From Pseudomonadota bacterium (GTDB lineage Bacteria > Pseudomonadota > Alphaproteobacteria > Rhodospirillales > Magnetospirillaceae), in the NCBI GenBank assembly GCA_021793155.1, contig JAJYTF010000015.1, forward strand, positions 1 to 64,000: a stretch of 64,000 nt of DNA, written 5' to 3'. Positions 7,124 to 15,060 of the stretch are shown here, in pieces (within the stretch, counting starts at the first letter, position 1; every line of letters begins with the position of its first letter). Both the position numbers and the translations under genes were made by a program. Under the pieces are notes generated by a model. It saw nothing but the letters and a program-made list of their open reading frames with translations, had not been told where the DNA came from and made no database searches.

Positions 7124-7942
7124 TCAGGCCAGCAGTCTCTGCGGATTGCTGTAGACGGCGTGGCCGCCGTTGCGGACGAAGCCGACCAGGGTGACGTTCA
7201 GCTGTTCGGCCATGCGGATGGCCAGCGCGGTCGGGGCTGAAATGGCGGCGAGCAGGCCGGCGCCGACGGACGCGGTCTTGTGCACCATCTCGTAGCTGGC
7301 GCGGCTGGTCACCAGCACGGCACCGCACCGGAAATCGACGGAACGTGCGGAGAGCGCCCCGATCAGCTTGTCCAGGGCGTTATGCCGCCCAACATCCTCG
7401 CGCAGGCATGTCACCGCTCCGTCGCCGTCAAGCCAGGCCGCGGCGTGAGCCGCGCCGGTGATTCGTTGCAGTTGCTGGCGGGCCTGCAACTGGTGCAAGG
7501 CGGCGTGCAGGGCCTGGGAGGAAAGTCGGACCGACGTTTCGACCGGCGGTACCGGCCGGATCACCTGCTTGAGGTTTTCCGCGCCGCACAGACCGCAGCC
7601 GGTGCGGCCGGCCATGCTGCGCCGGTGTTCCTTGAGCTGGGCGAACCGTTCGCTGGAGATTTGCATCTGCAGCTGGATTCCATCCTCGGTTTCCCGCAAC
7701 TCGATGTCGTAAAGCTCGCCGGGATGACGGAGGATGCCCTCGGTCAGGGAGAATCCGAGGGCGAAGTCTTCGAGGTCAGCCGGCGAGGCCAGCATCACGG
7801 CATGGGAGATGCCGTTGTATTCGAGGGCGACCGGCACTTCGGCGGCGACGTCGTCGGTACAATCCTCGGCCATGCCGTCGCGCCAGCGCGCGACGGCGAT
7901 ACGGCTGACCGAGTCGAACCGTGACGGCGCCGCCGTTTCCAT
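7124..7942 (-). CDS. fdhD: FdhD, sulfurtransferase for molybdenum-cofactor enzymes
   Basis: Starts at ATG 7942 with GGAGG 7 nt upstream; 272 residues. The catalytic GRTGCGLCGAENL motif carries the CxxC pair that accepts sulfur from IscS and passes it to the bis-MGD cofactor. LREDVGRHNALDKLIG and VLVTSRASYEMVHKTASVG are also typical. FdhD usually serves formate dehydrogenases, but here its start overlaps the stop of padD (TGATG), so it is the last gene of the padBCD-fdhD operon and probably sulfurates the PadB cofactor. Confidence 0.93.
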   Translation of the reverse strand: METAAPSRFDSVSRIAVARWRDGMAEDCTDDVAAEVPVALEYNGISHAVMLASPADLEDFALGFSLTEGILRHPGELYDIELRETEDGIQLQMQISSERFAQLKEHRRSMAGRTGCGLCGAENLKQVIRPVPPVETSVRLSSQALHAALHQLQARQQLQRITGAAHAAAWLDGDGAVTCLREDVGRHNALDKLIGALSARSVDFRCGAVLVTSRASYEMVHKTASVGAGLLAAISAPTALAIRMAEQLNVTLVGFVRNGGHAVYSNPQRLLA

Positions 7943-8859
7943 CACGCCGCCTCCGTTTCCCAGTTGGGCTTGTTGACCAGGCGGCTGGTTCCCGATCCGC
8001 GCACCGGGGTGCGTGGAATTGACAGGCCGCGCGTGACGGCCGCCTTCATGACGATGGTCTGTTTCGCCCACCAGCCCGCGGCGGCAAGCAGCAGGCCGCC
8101 GATGGCCGACAGGGCGGCCAGTCCCGGCCATGGCACCGAGGTGGCCAGCAGCAAGGCGGCCAGGCCATGGCCGACAATCAGGAATGCCGGGCCGATGTTC
8201 TGGATGGCGGCCATGCTGGCGGCAGGCACGCCGCGTGCGCTTAGGCCCTTGCCATAGTTTTGCCAGGCGGCAAGGCGCAGCAGACCCAGGCCCAGGGCCG
8301 CCAGGGGCGCCCAGGAAGGAGCAAGGCCGATAGCGGCGAGGCCGGCCAGGATGCCGAAGCCCTCGGTCAATCCGCTGGACAGCAGGAACGGCGTCAAGGT
8401 TTCTTCGCGCCATGCCGGAATGCCCTTGGCGGCGCGCAGGATGCGGGCCTGGCAATAAAGGAAGCCGCAAGCCGTCAAGGCGGCGAGGCCGGTCAGCCCG
8501 GCGACGACTTGCCCTGGCCCGCCGGCCCAGTGGATGAGCAGCGCCAAGCCTCCACAGCCGAACAGCGGCAGGGCGACGACGCCTTCGCGGGTCATCCACG
8601 AGGTCTGGGGATGGAAGAACACGTTGAAGGCCCGCCAGGGACGGCCGATTTCCAGCAGCACCATGGTCAGGCCGCAGGCGATGAAACACAGGCCAGCGGC
8701 CAAGGCCGGGGCGAAGGTCTGGCCGGCGGCGGCGGCGGCGGCGGCGGCAAGGAGCAGGCCGGTACCGGTTCCGCCCCCAATGAAGTTGCAGGCGGCGCGG
8801 ATATCCCAATGACGCTGCAATTTCGGCCAAGGGCCGGTGACGAAGGGTTTCTTCTTCAT
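7942..8859 (-). CDS. padD: PadD, membrane anchor subunit of phenylacetyl-CoA:acceptor oxidoreductase
   Basis: Start ATG 8859 (MKKKPFVTGPWPKLQRHWDIRAACNFIGGGTG); 305 residues. The protein is a DmsC/NrfD-like integral membrane subunit with about eight hydrophobic helices, including the early alanine-rich LLLAAAAAAAAGQTF segment and the EIGRPWRAFNVFFHPQTSWMTREG signature of this family. It would anchor PadBC to the cytoplasmic membrane and pass electrons to quinone. It overlaps padC by 4 nt and fdhD by 1 nt. Confidence 0.85.
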   Translation of the reverse strand: MKKKPFVTGPWPKLQRHWDIRAACNFIGGGTGTGLLLAAAAAAAAGQTFAPALAAGLCFIACGLTMVLLEIGRPWRAFNVFFHPQTSWMTREGVVALPLFGCGGLALLIHWAGGPGQVVAGLTGLAALTACGFLYCQARILRAAKGIPAWREETLTPFLLSSGLTEGFGILAGLAAIGLAPSWAPLAALGLGLLRLAAWQNYGKGLSARGVPAASMAAIQNIGPAFLIVGHGLAALLLATSVPWPGLAALSAIGGLLLAAAGWWAKQTIVMKAAVTRGLSIPRTPVRGSGTSRLVNKPNWETEAA

Positions 8860-9515
8860 AGCGGCAGGGCTTCCTTGTCCCAAAGGTAATAGAAACCGGG
8901 CTTTGTCCCGGCATCTTCGTGCATCCGGAAGTGCTTGTTTTCCCGCAACAGGCGCGACACCGCGCTGTTGGGGTCGTCGATGTCGCCGAAGGTCAGCGCG
9001 CCCGAAATGCAGGCATTGGCGCAGGCCGGCGTGGCCGCACGGTCCTTGCCCGGCGTCAGGCCGGCGGCGACGCCGGCGTCGATGACATCGACGCAGAAGG
9101 TGCATTTCTGCGCGACCCCGATGGTGCGCGGGTCGAATCGTGCCGTCTCCGAGGCGGTGGGGTCGTCGCCATAGGCGTAGACCGGCTCATCGACCTTGGA
9201 CCGGGCTTCATAGGGGCAGGCCAGGGCGCAGTAAAGGCAGCCGATGCAAATGTCGTAGTCGATGGTGACGATGCCATCGGCACGCTGCCGGGTGGCCGTC
9301 GACGGGCAGGCGGCGACGCATGGCGGATCTGAGCAGTGCTGGCAGCCGGTCGGTACGAAGACGCGTTGCACCTCGGGATATTCGCCGATTTCCAGGTCGA
9401 GAACGCGGCGCCACTGGACGCCGGGCGGGGTGGCGTTGGCATGGCGGCAGGCGGCTGTGCAGGTCTGGCAGCCGACGCAGCGGCGAAGGTCGGCGACCAT
9501 CACATAACGGGTCAT
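8856..9515 (-). CDS. padC: PadC, four-cluster ferredoxin-like subunit
   Basis: The 219-residue protein has DmsB/NrfC-type cysteine groups: CVGCQTCTAACRHA near the start, CQHCSDPPCVAACP, CIGCLYCALACPYEAR, and CTFC...CANAC. These would bind four [4Fe-4S] clusters that carry electrons from the molybdenum site of PadB to PadD. It sits between padB and padD with 4-nt overlaps on both sides. Confidence 0.9.
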   Translation of the reverse strand: MTRYVMVADLRRCVGCQTCTAACRHANATPPGVQWRRVLDLEIGEYPEVQRVFVPTGCQHCSDPPCVAACPSTATRQRADGIVTIDYDICIGCLYCALACPYEARSKVDEPVYAYGDDPTASETARFDPRTIGVAQKCTFCVDVIDAGVAAGLTPGKDRAATPACANACISGALTFGDIDDPNSAVSRLLRENKHFRMHEDAGTKPGFYYLWDKEALPL

Positions 9516-12253
9516 GCCGCCACCTCTTCGATCGGACGGACGGAGACGCGCACCACATCGGACCCCGATCCGTTGGCGTCGGTGAGTTCAATCGACATGG
9601 GCGTAATGGTGTTGAGGCTGGGGTAGTTGCGGTCCTTGGCATAGGGCGTCGCCCAATGCTGGAACTGCCCGGTGATCAGGATGGTGTCGGGGCGGATGCC
9701 CTCGACCAGTTCGACCTGTCCGCGGGTGAAGTTGGCGACCGATCGCACCTCGACCCAGGAGTCGCGCTTGATTCCAAGCTTCTCTGCGGCCTTGCGGTTC
9801 ATCACCACGCGGCCGTGAGTGCGCAGGTTGCCCGCCACCTCGTCCATCAGCTGGACCGCGGCGTTGCTTCCAGTGGTGTGCTGCATCGATTTGGTCGTCA
9901 CCCCCCAGAACGGATAGTCATCGGGGTTCGCGCCGGTGTTGCGCAGGGCGTTGATCCAGATTTCGGGGATGTCGTGCCAGCGGGGGATCGGCTCGTATTC
10001 GGCGAGCTGCCGGTCCCACCAGTGGATGTCCTGTTCATGCAGGCGCCGGCCCAGTTCGATTCCCGCCCGCGTCAGCCGTTCCTGATAGGGCAGCTCGAAA
10101 CGCAGTCCCTGTTCCACCATGGTTGGGTACAGGTACCAGTCGACGCGCTTGAACGGGACGACGAAGAAGCCGTTCTCGCGGAACCACGCCAGGTCCTTGA
10201 TGTCGGCGCCGTGGGTCAGCTCGGCGGTGGCCGCCTTGCAGGCGGCGTTCCAGATCTCGTCGCCGGAATGGACTTTGTCCAGATCCAGCGAGAAGTCGAA
10301 GCCATCACCCTTCAGGGGAACGGAGCCGGCGCCGCGGTTGAGGGCGGCGTTGTATTTCTCGATGAGACCGGTGCGCCTCGCCAATTCCGTGGCGATCCAG
10401 GTCATGTCGCGGGACTCGCCGCAAGGATCGACCGCCGGCTGGCGCAGCACCACGCCCTGATGCTCCCAATGCTGTTCGATGAACTTGGTGCCGCCCATCC
10501 GGATCAGCTGGGTGCTCTCCAGATCGGTGGCGTCCGGCAGCAGGATGTCCGCCATGTAATTCGTTTCGTCGACGGTGTAGGCGAAGGCCACGACGAAAGG
10601 CATCCGCGCGATGGTCTCGGCCAGCTGATGGGTGTCCCAGAACGAGATGGCCGGGTTGGTACGATAGATGAACCACATCTCGGGGTAGCTCGGGCGGACC
10701 CAGCTCTCCGGCGATTCGCGAACGAACATCCAGGCCAGATGGGTCGGCCCCAGAGCCTGGCTCCAGGCGCCATTGCCGACCAGCGGCACCAAGGTCTTGT
10801 GGGCATTGCGGCCGGTCGGCTTTTCTTCCCACTTGCCGCGCTTGGTGGGATTGACGTTGGCCGTCATGAAGCCGTCCGGCCCCGGTTTGACGCTGGCCAG
10901 CCGGTTGTGGTGCGGCTTGTTGATGCGCACGGTGGTGCCGATGGTGCCGCCGGGCACTTCCAGGGCGCCCACCAGGCAAGCCAGCATGGTGCGGGCCCAG
11001 ACGCAGTCATAGGCGCCCCAGCCGTTGTTCACGGTCTTGCCCAGGGTCACCGCCACCGGGCGGAAGGGAAGCACGGCGCCGTCGACTTCGATGGTCTGGC
11101 CGATGCAGGCGTTATCCAGGTACTCGCCGGCAATCCGGCGAATACGCGTGGCCGGCACGTCGCAGATTCCCTCGGCCCACTCGGCGGTGTAGGGACGCAT
11201 GGTTTCGGCCATGCGGGTGAAGGCGGTCTCGACGCGGACGTCGGAATAGGTCCACACCTCGTCGTCGGCACCGACCTCGACGGCCTCCGGCACGGTGAAC
11301 GCGCCCTCGAGGGCCGCAACCACGCCGGGCGTGTCGTAGGGCTGTGCCCGGTTGGTGACCGTGTCCCACATCAAAGGCTTGCGGCTTTCCGGATCGCGCA
11401 GGAAATAGCCGTTCGGTCCCACCAGATACGGCGATGCCGTCCGGTCGCGCAGGAAGGGGATATCCAGACGTTCGCGCGGCTGCTCGAACAGCATGGTATT
11501 GATCAGCGCGAACATCAGGGCGCCGTCGGTCTTCGGCTTGATCGGCACCCATTCGGCCGAAGCGGCGCCGGTAACCGACAGATGTGGCTCGAAATTCACC
11601 CGCTTGATGCCGCGGACCCGCGCCTCGGCATGCCGCCATACCGCGCAGACGCCGCCGGTGACTTCGACATTGGCACCGAAAGACAAAATGTAGCGGGAAT
11701 GGACGGTGTCGGAGCAGACGGTGAAGGCGCGGTGCCAGAACTCGCCATACAGATGCTCCGAATGGGTGCATTTCACCCCCTGTCCGGAGCCGAAGCTGAA
11801 ATCCATGGGGCCCCAGGCGGCCAGGAAGGCGGGCAGGGTGCCCATGTAGCTTGCGGGCGTGCCACCATGGCCGAAGCTGGCGGCGACCTTCGGCAGGCCG
11901 CGGTCGTCGAGCAGTCCTTCGGCGCGGATACGATTCAGGCGGCCGGTGATCTCGTCGAGTGCTTCTTCCCAGCTGATCGGCACGAAGCCCGGATCCTGGT
12001 CCCGCCCCTTTTTCGGGTTGGTCCGCTTCATCGGGGTCAGAATGCGGTGCGGATTATAGGTCTTCTGGACCAGTCCGAAGGCCTTCACGCAGACGCGCCC
12101 GTCAGCCGGATGGATGCCGGTGGCGGCAAAATTCGGACGAACTTCGGTGGCGACGCCGTCCTCGACCTTGACGGTCAGCAGGTCGGGGCCCGCCACGCAG
12201 TTATAACAATAGGTCGGGACATACCGTGCCGAGCCGTGCCGTGTCGGTTTCAA
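9512..12253 (-). CDS. padB: PadB, molybdopterin subunit of phenylacetyl-CoA:acceptor oxidoreductase
   Basis: A DMSO-reductase-family protein of 913 residues. The chosen start is TTG 12253, because GGAGG lies 7 nt upstream; a longer open frame upstream has no ribosome site. No Tat signal is visible, so the catalytic subunit should face the cytoplasm. In denitrifying phenylacetate degraders PadBCD converts phenylacetyl-CoA to phenylglyoxylate with release of CoA. The amino-terminal cluster motif is unusual: C16-x2-C19-x3-P23-x31-C55, so the third cysteine of the usual C-x2-C-x3-C set is absent. The gene order padB-padC-padD-fdhD is followed. Assignment to PadB rather than another family member rests mainly on the surrounding pad genes. 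Confidence 0.85.
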   Translation of the reverse strand: MKPTRHGSARYVPTYCYNCVAGPDLLTVKVEDGVATEVRPNFAATGIHPADGRVCVKAFGLVQKTYNPHRILTPMKRTNPKKGRDQDPGFVPISWEEALDEITGRLNRIRAEGLLDDRGLPKVAASFGHGGTPASYMGTLPAFLAAWGPMDFSFGSGQGVKCTHSEHLYGEFWHRAFTVCSDTVHSRYILSFGANVEVTGGVCAVWRHAEARVRGIKRVNFEPHLSVTGAASAEWVPIKPKTDGALMFALINTMLFEQPRERLDIPFLRDRTASPYLVGPNGYFLRDPESRKPLMWDTVTNRAQPYDTPGVVAALEGAFTVPEAVEVGADDEVWTYSDVRVETAFTRMAETMRPYTAEWAEGICDVPATRIRRIAGEYLDNACIGQTIEVDGAVLPFRPVAVTLGKTVNNGWGAYDCVWARTMLACLVGALEVPGGTIGTTVRINKPHHNRLASVKPGPDGFMTANVNPTKRGKWEEKPTGRNAHKTLVPLVGNGAWSQALGPTHLAWMFVRESPESWVRPSYPEMWFIYRTNPAISFWDTHQLAETIARMPFVVAFAYTVDETNYMADILLPDATDLESTQLIRMGGTKFIEQHWEHQGVVLRQPAVDPCGESRDMTWIATELARRTGLIEKYNAALNRGAGSVPLKGDGFDFSLDLDKVHSGDEIWNAACKAATAELTHGADIKDLAWFRENGFFVVPFKRVDWYLYPTMVEQGLRFELPYQERLTRAGIELGRRLHEQDIHWWDRQLAEYEPIPRWHDIPEIWINALRNTGANPDDYPFWGVTTKSMQHTTGSNAAVQLMDEVAGNLRTHGRVVMNRKAAEKLGIKRDSWVEVRSVANFTRGQVELVEGIRPDTILITGQFQHWATPYAKDRNYPSLNTITPMSIELTDANGSGSDVVRVSVRPIEEVAA

Positions 12254-12308
12254 CGCCCTTCCTCCCTTGTCCTGCGGCTGGTACGTCTCGCCGCTTGTAT
12301 TCGACGAT

Positions 12309-12320
12309 ATGATACAGAAA
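12309..12320 (+). promoter_or_regulatory. candidate pad operator 1 (ATGATACAGAAA)
   Basis: Overlaps or abuts the predicted -10 region of padB. The wider sequence TGTAT-N11-ATACA (12296-12316) is a short inverted repeat. Shares ATGATACRG with sites at 12486 and 21654. Confidence 0.5.
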
Positions 12321-12485
12321 GAACGCATGCAACGAAAAAAGTGAAATATACTTAGTGTCCATCCGGCTTCCTCCGGCGCGGCTCGGGTGTCGGCTTCCGC
12401 TCCGGCTCGGCGTGATTATGCTGGCTGTATCTCGCAAAGGTTTAGGGAAGCTGCGCGGTTCTGTCCGTAAAGGCGATTTTTTGAA

Positions 12486-12497
12486 ATGATACAGGAT
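12486..12497 (+). promoter_or_regulatory. candidate pad operator 2 (ATGATACAGGAT)
   Basis: Lies immediately upstream of the TTGACA -35 element predicted for the thioesterase-padEFGHI operon. Shares ATGATACRG with sites at 12309 and 21654. Confidence 0.5.
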
Positions 12498-12570
12498 GAT
12501 TGACACGAGTGAGAAATGTGTGACATGTTCTTTATCAACAAATAGAATACGGCTGAGAGAGGATTCCAAG

Positions 12571-12987
12571 ATGAAGAGCAGCCTGGTGGCCGGCTTGTCG
12601 CTGACGCGGCGTTTTCACATCGATGCCGAACGCACCATCGATTTCATGGGTGATGAGGGCCGGGTGTACGCAACGCCCGAGTTGCTGTGGGATACCGAGG
12701 TCGTCTGCCGCGACCTAGCCATGGCGCATCTCGATGCCGGTGAAGATACCGTCGGCACGCGGGTGGAACTCGACCATATGGCGCCCACGCTGGTCGGCAT
12801 GTGGGTCGATATCACGGCCACCATCGCCGAGGTGAAAGGGCGCGCCGTCACATTCGCCATCGAGGCGCGCGACGCCTTCGATGCGGTGGGCAAGGGTGTC
12901 CACACCCGCTTCGTCGTCGATGTGGAGCAGACCAAGGCGCGGCTGAAGGCCAAGGCTGCCAAGGCAAGCGCCTTGGCGGCGCAGTGA
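12571..12987 (+). CDS. FlK-like hot-dog thioesterase, first gene of the phenylglyoxylate operon
   Basis: Start ATG 12571 (MKSSLVAGLSLTRRF) with GAGGA 7-8 nt upstream; 138 residues. The sequence follows the fluoroacetyl-CoA thioesterase-like (FlK) hot-dog family: ATPELLWDTEVVCRDLAMAHLDAGEDTVGTRVELDHMAPT, then GMWVDITATIAEVKGRAVTF and GVHTRFVVD. It begins the operon continuing into padE 19 nt downstream. A role in hydrolysing a pathway acyl-CoA (for example phenylacetyl-CoA, phenylglyoxylyl-CoA or a dead-end thioester) is an inference from position. Confidence 0.75.
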   Translation: MKSSLVAGLSLTRRFHIDAERTIDFMGDEGRVYATPELLWDTEVVCRDLAMAHLDAGEDTVGTRVELDHMAPTLVGMWVDITATIAEVKGRAVTFAIEARDAFDAVGKGVHTRFVVDVEQTKARLKAKAAKASALAAQ

Positions 12988-13006
12988 TCTCGCCGGGCAG
13001 AGAGCC

Positions 13007-13579
13007 ATGCAGGAACTGAGGATTCACGGCCGCGGCGGCCAGGGTGCGGTCCTGGCCTCGGCCATTCTCGCCGACGCCCTGGTCGAGGAGGGGCGCCATG
13101 TCATGGCCATCCCCGCTTTCGGTTTCGAGAGGCGTGGGGCGCCGGTGGTGGCTTTCTTGAGGTTCGACGACCGGCCAATCCGTCGCGCCACGAACATCTA
13201 CACTCCGAGCCTCGTGGTGGTGATCGATCCGACCGTCGGCCGTTCGGTGGATGTGTTTGCCGGAACTCCGGCCGGCACCACCGTTGTGCAGGCGACTGGC
13301 AAGAAGCCCGAGGAACTGGCCCTGCCATCCCATCTCGGGCGGGTCGCGGTCTGCGACGCGGTGCATATCGCACTCGACGTGTTCCGGCGCCCCATCACCA
13401 ACACCATCATGCTGGGCGCCTTCGCCAAGGCCACCGGGCTGGTCTCGGTGGAGTCGCTGGTCAAGGCGCTGGAACACACCGATTTCCGCGATGCCGGCCT
13501 GCGGCAGAACATCGAGGCGGTCCAGCGCGGATTTGACGAAACCGTGGTCCGCCAATTGGACGGAGTGGCCGCAGCATGA
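13007..13579 (+). CDS. padE: PadE, gamma subunit of phenylglyoxylate dehydrogenase
   Basis: This 190-residue protein is a 2-oxoacid:acceptor oxidoreductase gamma subunit: it opens with LRIHGRGGQGAVLASAILADALVEEGRHVMAIPAFGFERRGAPV, the family's GRGGQG signature, and has the GAFAKATGLVSVESL segment near the end. Within the complex it supports the CoA-dependent oxidative decarboxylation of phenylglyoxylate to benzoyl-CoA. It overlaps padF by 4 nt. Confidence 0.88.
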   Translation: MQELRIHGRGGQGAVLASAILADALVEEGRHVMAIPAFGFERRGAPVVAFLRFDDRPIRRATNIYTPSLVVVIDPTVGRSVDVFAGTPAGTTVVQATGKKPEELALPSHLGRVAVCDAVHIALDVFRRPITNTIMLGAFAKATGLVSVESLVKALEHTDFRDAGLRQNIEAVQRGFDETVVRQLDGVAAA

Positions 13580-13848
13580 CCCAGCAGCGCAATGTTCCCG
13601 ACAACCTTTGCCCCATCGCCGTCGAATATACGACCATGCTCACCGGCGACTGGCGGGCGTTGAGGCCGGTGGTCGACCGCGACAAATGCGTCAAATGCGC
13701 CACCTGCTGGCTGTATTGTCCGGTCCAATGCATCGTCGAGCGCCCCACCTGGTTCGACGCCGACCTGGCTACCTGCAAAGGCTGCGGCATCTGCGCCGAG
13801 GAATGCCCGCACCAAGCCATCCTGATGATCGAAGAGGCGGAGGGCTGA
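13576..13848 (+). CDS. padF: PadF, ferredoxin-like delta subunit
   Basis: A 90-residue 2[4Fe-4S] ferredoxin-like delta subunit. The two cluster motifs are CVKCATCWLYCPVQC and CKGCGICAEECPHQAI. In pyruvate:ferredoxin oxidoreductase-type complexes this subunit carries electrons from the thiamine site. It overlaps padE by 4 nt, and padG starts 2 nt downstream. Confidence 0.9.
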   Translation: MTQQRNVPDNLCPIAVEYTTMLTGDWRALRPVVDRDKCVKCATCWLYCPVQCIVERPTWFDADLATCKGCGICAEECPHQAILMIEEAEG

Positions 13849-13849
13849 G

Positions 13850-15052
13850 ATGTCGAAGGTCGTAGTCATCGACGGCAATGAAGCTGCCGCCTGGGGCGCC
13901 GCCCTGTCGCGGCCGGACATGGTGGCCGTCTATCCCATCACCCCCCAGTCCTCGCTGGTCGAATACCTGGCCAAGTTCATCGCCGACGGCCGCATGGACG
14001 CCGATCTGATGGATGTCGAGGGCGAGCACTCTGTCCTTTCGGTGCTGCATGGCGCCTGCCTGGCCGGCGCACGGACCTATTCGGCCACCAGCGCCCAGGG
14101 CTTGGCCTATATGTTCGAGCCCTATTTTCGCACCCCCGGCCTTCGCCTGCCCATGGTGGTCTCGCTGGTCAACCGCGATTCGGTGTCGCCGACCTGCGTC
14201 TGGGGCGGGCAACAGGACGCCATGACGGTCAAGGAAGTGGGCTGGATCCACATGTTCTGCGAAAACCAGCAGGAGATCTGTGACACCATTCCCATCGCCT
14301 ACAAGGTGGCCGAGCACCCCGAGGTGATGCTGCCGGTCAACGTCAATCACGACGGCAACTACCTTTCCTATGGCGTGGCCAAGGTGGAATTGCCCGACCA
14401 GGCGGTGGTGGATTCCTTTCTCGGCGAAAAGAACGTCAACTGGCATGCTTGCCTGGACCCGGAACGGCCCATGGCGGTGGATCCCCTGACCGGCGGCGCC
14501 ACCGGCGCCGGCCCGGCGACTTTCGTTCGTTACCGCAAGGGCCTGTGCTCCGGCATGCGGGCGGCGCTCGACGTGATCGTCGAGGCCCATGCCGACTGGG
14601 GCCGGCGGACCGGACGGCATTGGTCGCCGCTGATCGAAAAATATCGCATGGAGGACGCCGAGGTTGCGCTGGTCACCATCGGTTCGATGAGCGGCGCGGC
14701 CAAGGATGCGGTGGACGAGGCGCGCCTCGACGGGCGCCGCCTGGGGCTCGTCAAGATCAAGACCTTCCGCCCCTTCCCGGTGGTGCAAGTGGCGCAAGCC
14801 CTGTCCAAGGTGCGGGCCATCGGCGTGGTCGACCGGGCGGTCAACTTCGGCTGGAACTGCGGGCCGGTATTCCAGGAGGTGCTGGCCGCCCTCTATCACC
14901 TGCCGCTGCGGGTTCCGGCGATGAGCTTCATCGGCGGCCTGGCCGGCGCCGATATCACCGTCGAGCACTTCTCCCAGGCGATCGACCGCACGTTGCGGCT
15001 GGCGGCGGGTGAATTGGCGGTGGAACCGGTCTGGCTCAACGAGAACGACTGA
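13850..15052 (+). CDS. padG: PadG, alpha subunit of phenylglyoxylate dehydrogenase
   Basis: A 400-residue alpha subunit of the pyruvate:ferredoxin oxidoreductase superfamily. It has the GNEAAAWGAALSRPDMVAVYPITPQSS opening, DVEGEHSVLSVLHGACLAGARTYSATSAQGLAYMFEP for the domain I/VI core, and a transketolase-C-like end (VKIKTFRPFPVVQVAQAL). It forms the active site with the TPP-binding beta subunit PadI. Part of the continuous operon from 12571 to 17639. Confidence 0.9.
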   Translation: MSKVVVIDGNEAAAWGAALSRPDMVAVYPITPQSSLVEYLAKFIADGRMDADLMDVEGEHSVLSVLHGACLAGARTYSATSAQGLAYMFEPYFRTPGLRLPMVVSLVNRDSVSPTCVWGGQQDAMTVKEVGWIHMFCENQQEICDTIPIAYKVAEHPEVMLPVNVNHDGNYLSYGVAKVELPDQAVVDSFLGEKNVNWHACLDPERPMAVDPLTGGATGAGPATFVRYRKGLCSGMRAALDVIVEAHADWGRRTGRHWSPLIEKYRMEDAEVALVTIGSMSGAAKDAVDEARLDGRRLGLVKIKTFRPFPVVQVAQALSKVRAIGVVDRAVNFGWNCGPVFQEVLAALYHLPLRVPAMSFIGGLAGADITVEHFSQAIDRTLRLAAGELAVEPVWLNEND

Positions 15053-15060
15053 GGCGCGCC

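Larger units (their letters stand above)
12254..12570. promoter_or_regulatory. divergent control region between padB and the thioesterase-padEFGHI operon
   Basis: This 317-bp A+T-richer region separates two divergent pad operons. On the minus strand, TTGCAT (12327-12332) and TATCGT (12304-12309), 17 nt apart, fit a padB promoter. On the plus strand, TTGACA (12500-12505) with a weak -10 near ACATGT (12523-12528) fits a promoter for the other operon. Each side carries one ATGATACAG motif, listed separately. Confidence 0.55.

Noticed and set aside
9320-12355. A 1011-codon open frame antisense to padB and padC
   Set aside because: It mirrors the codon pattern of high-G+C genes on the other strand, has no ribosome site or recognisable family, and padB/padC explain the region.
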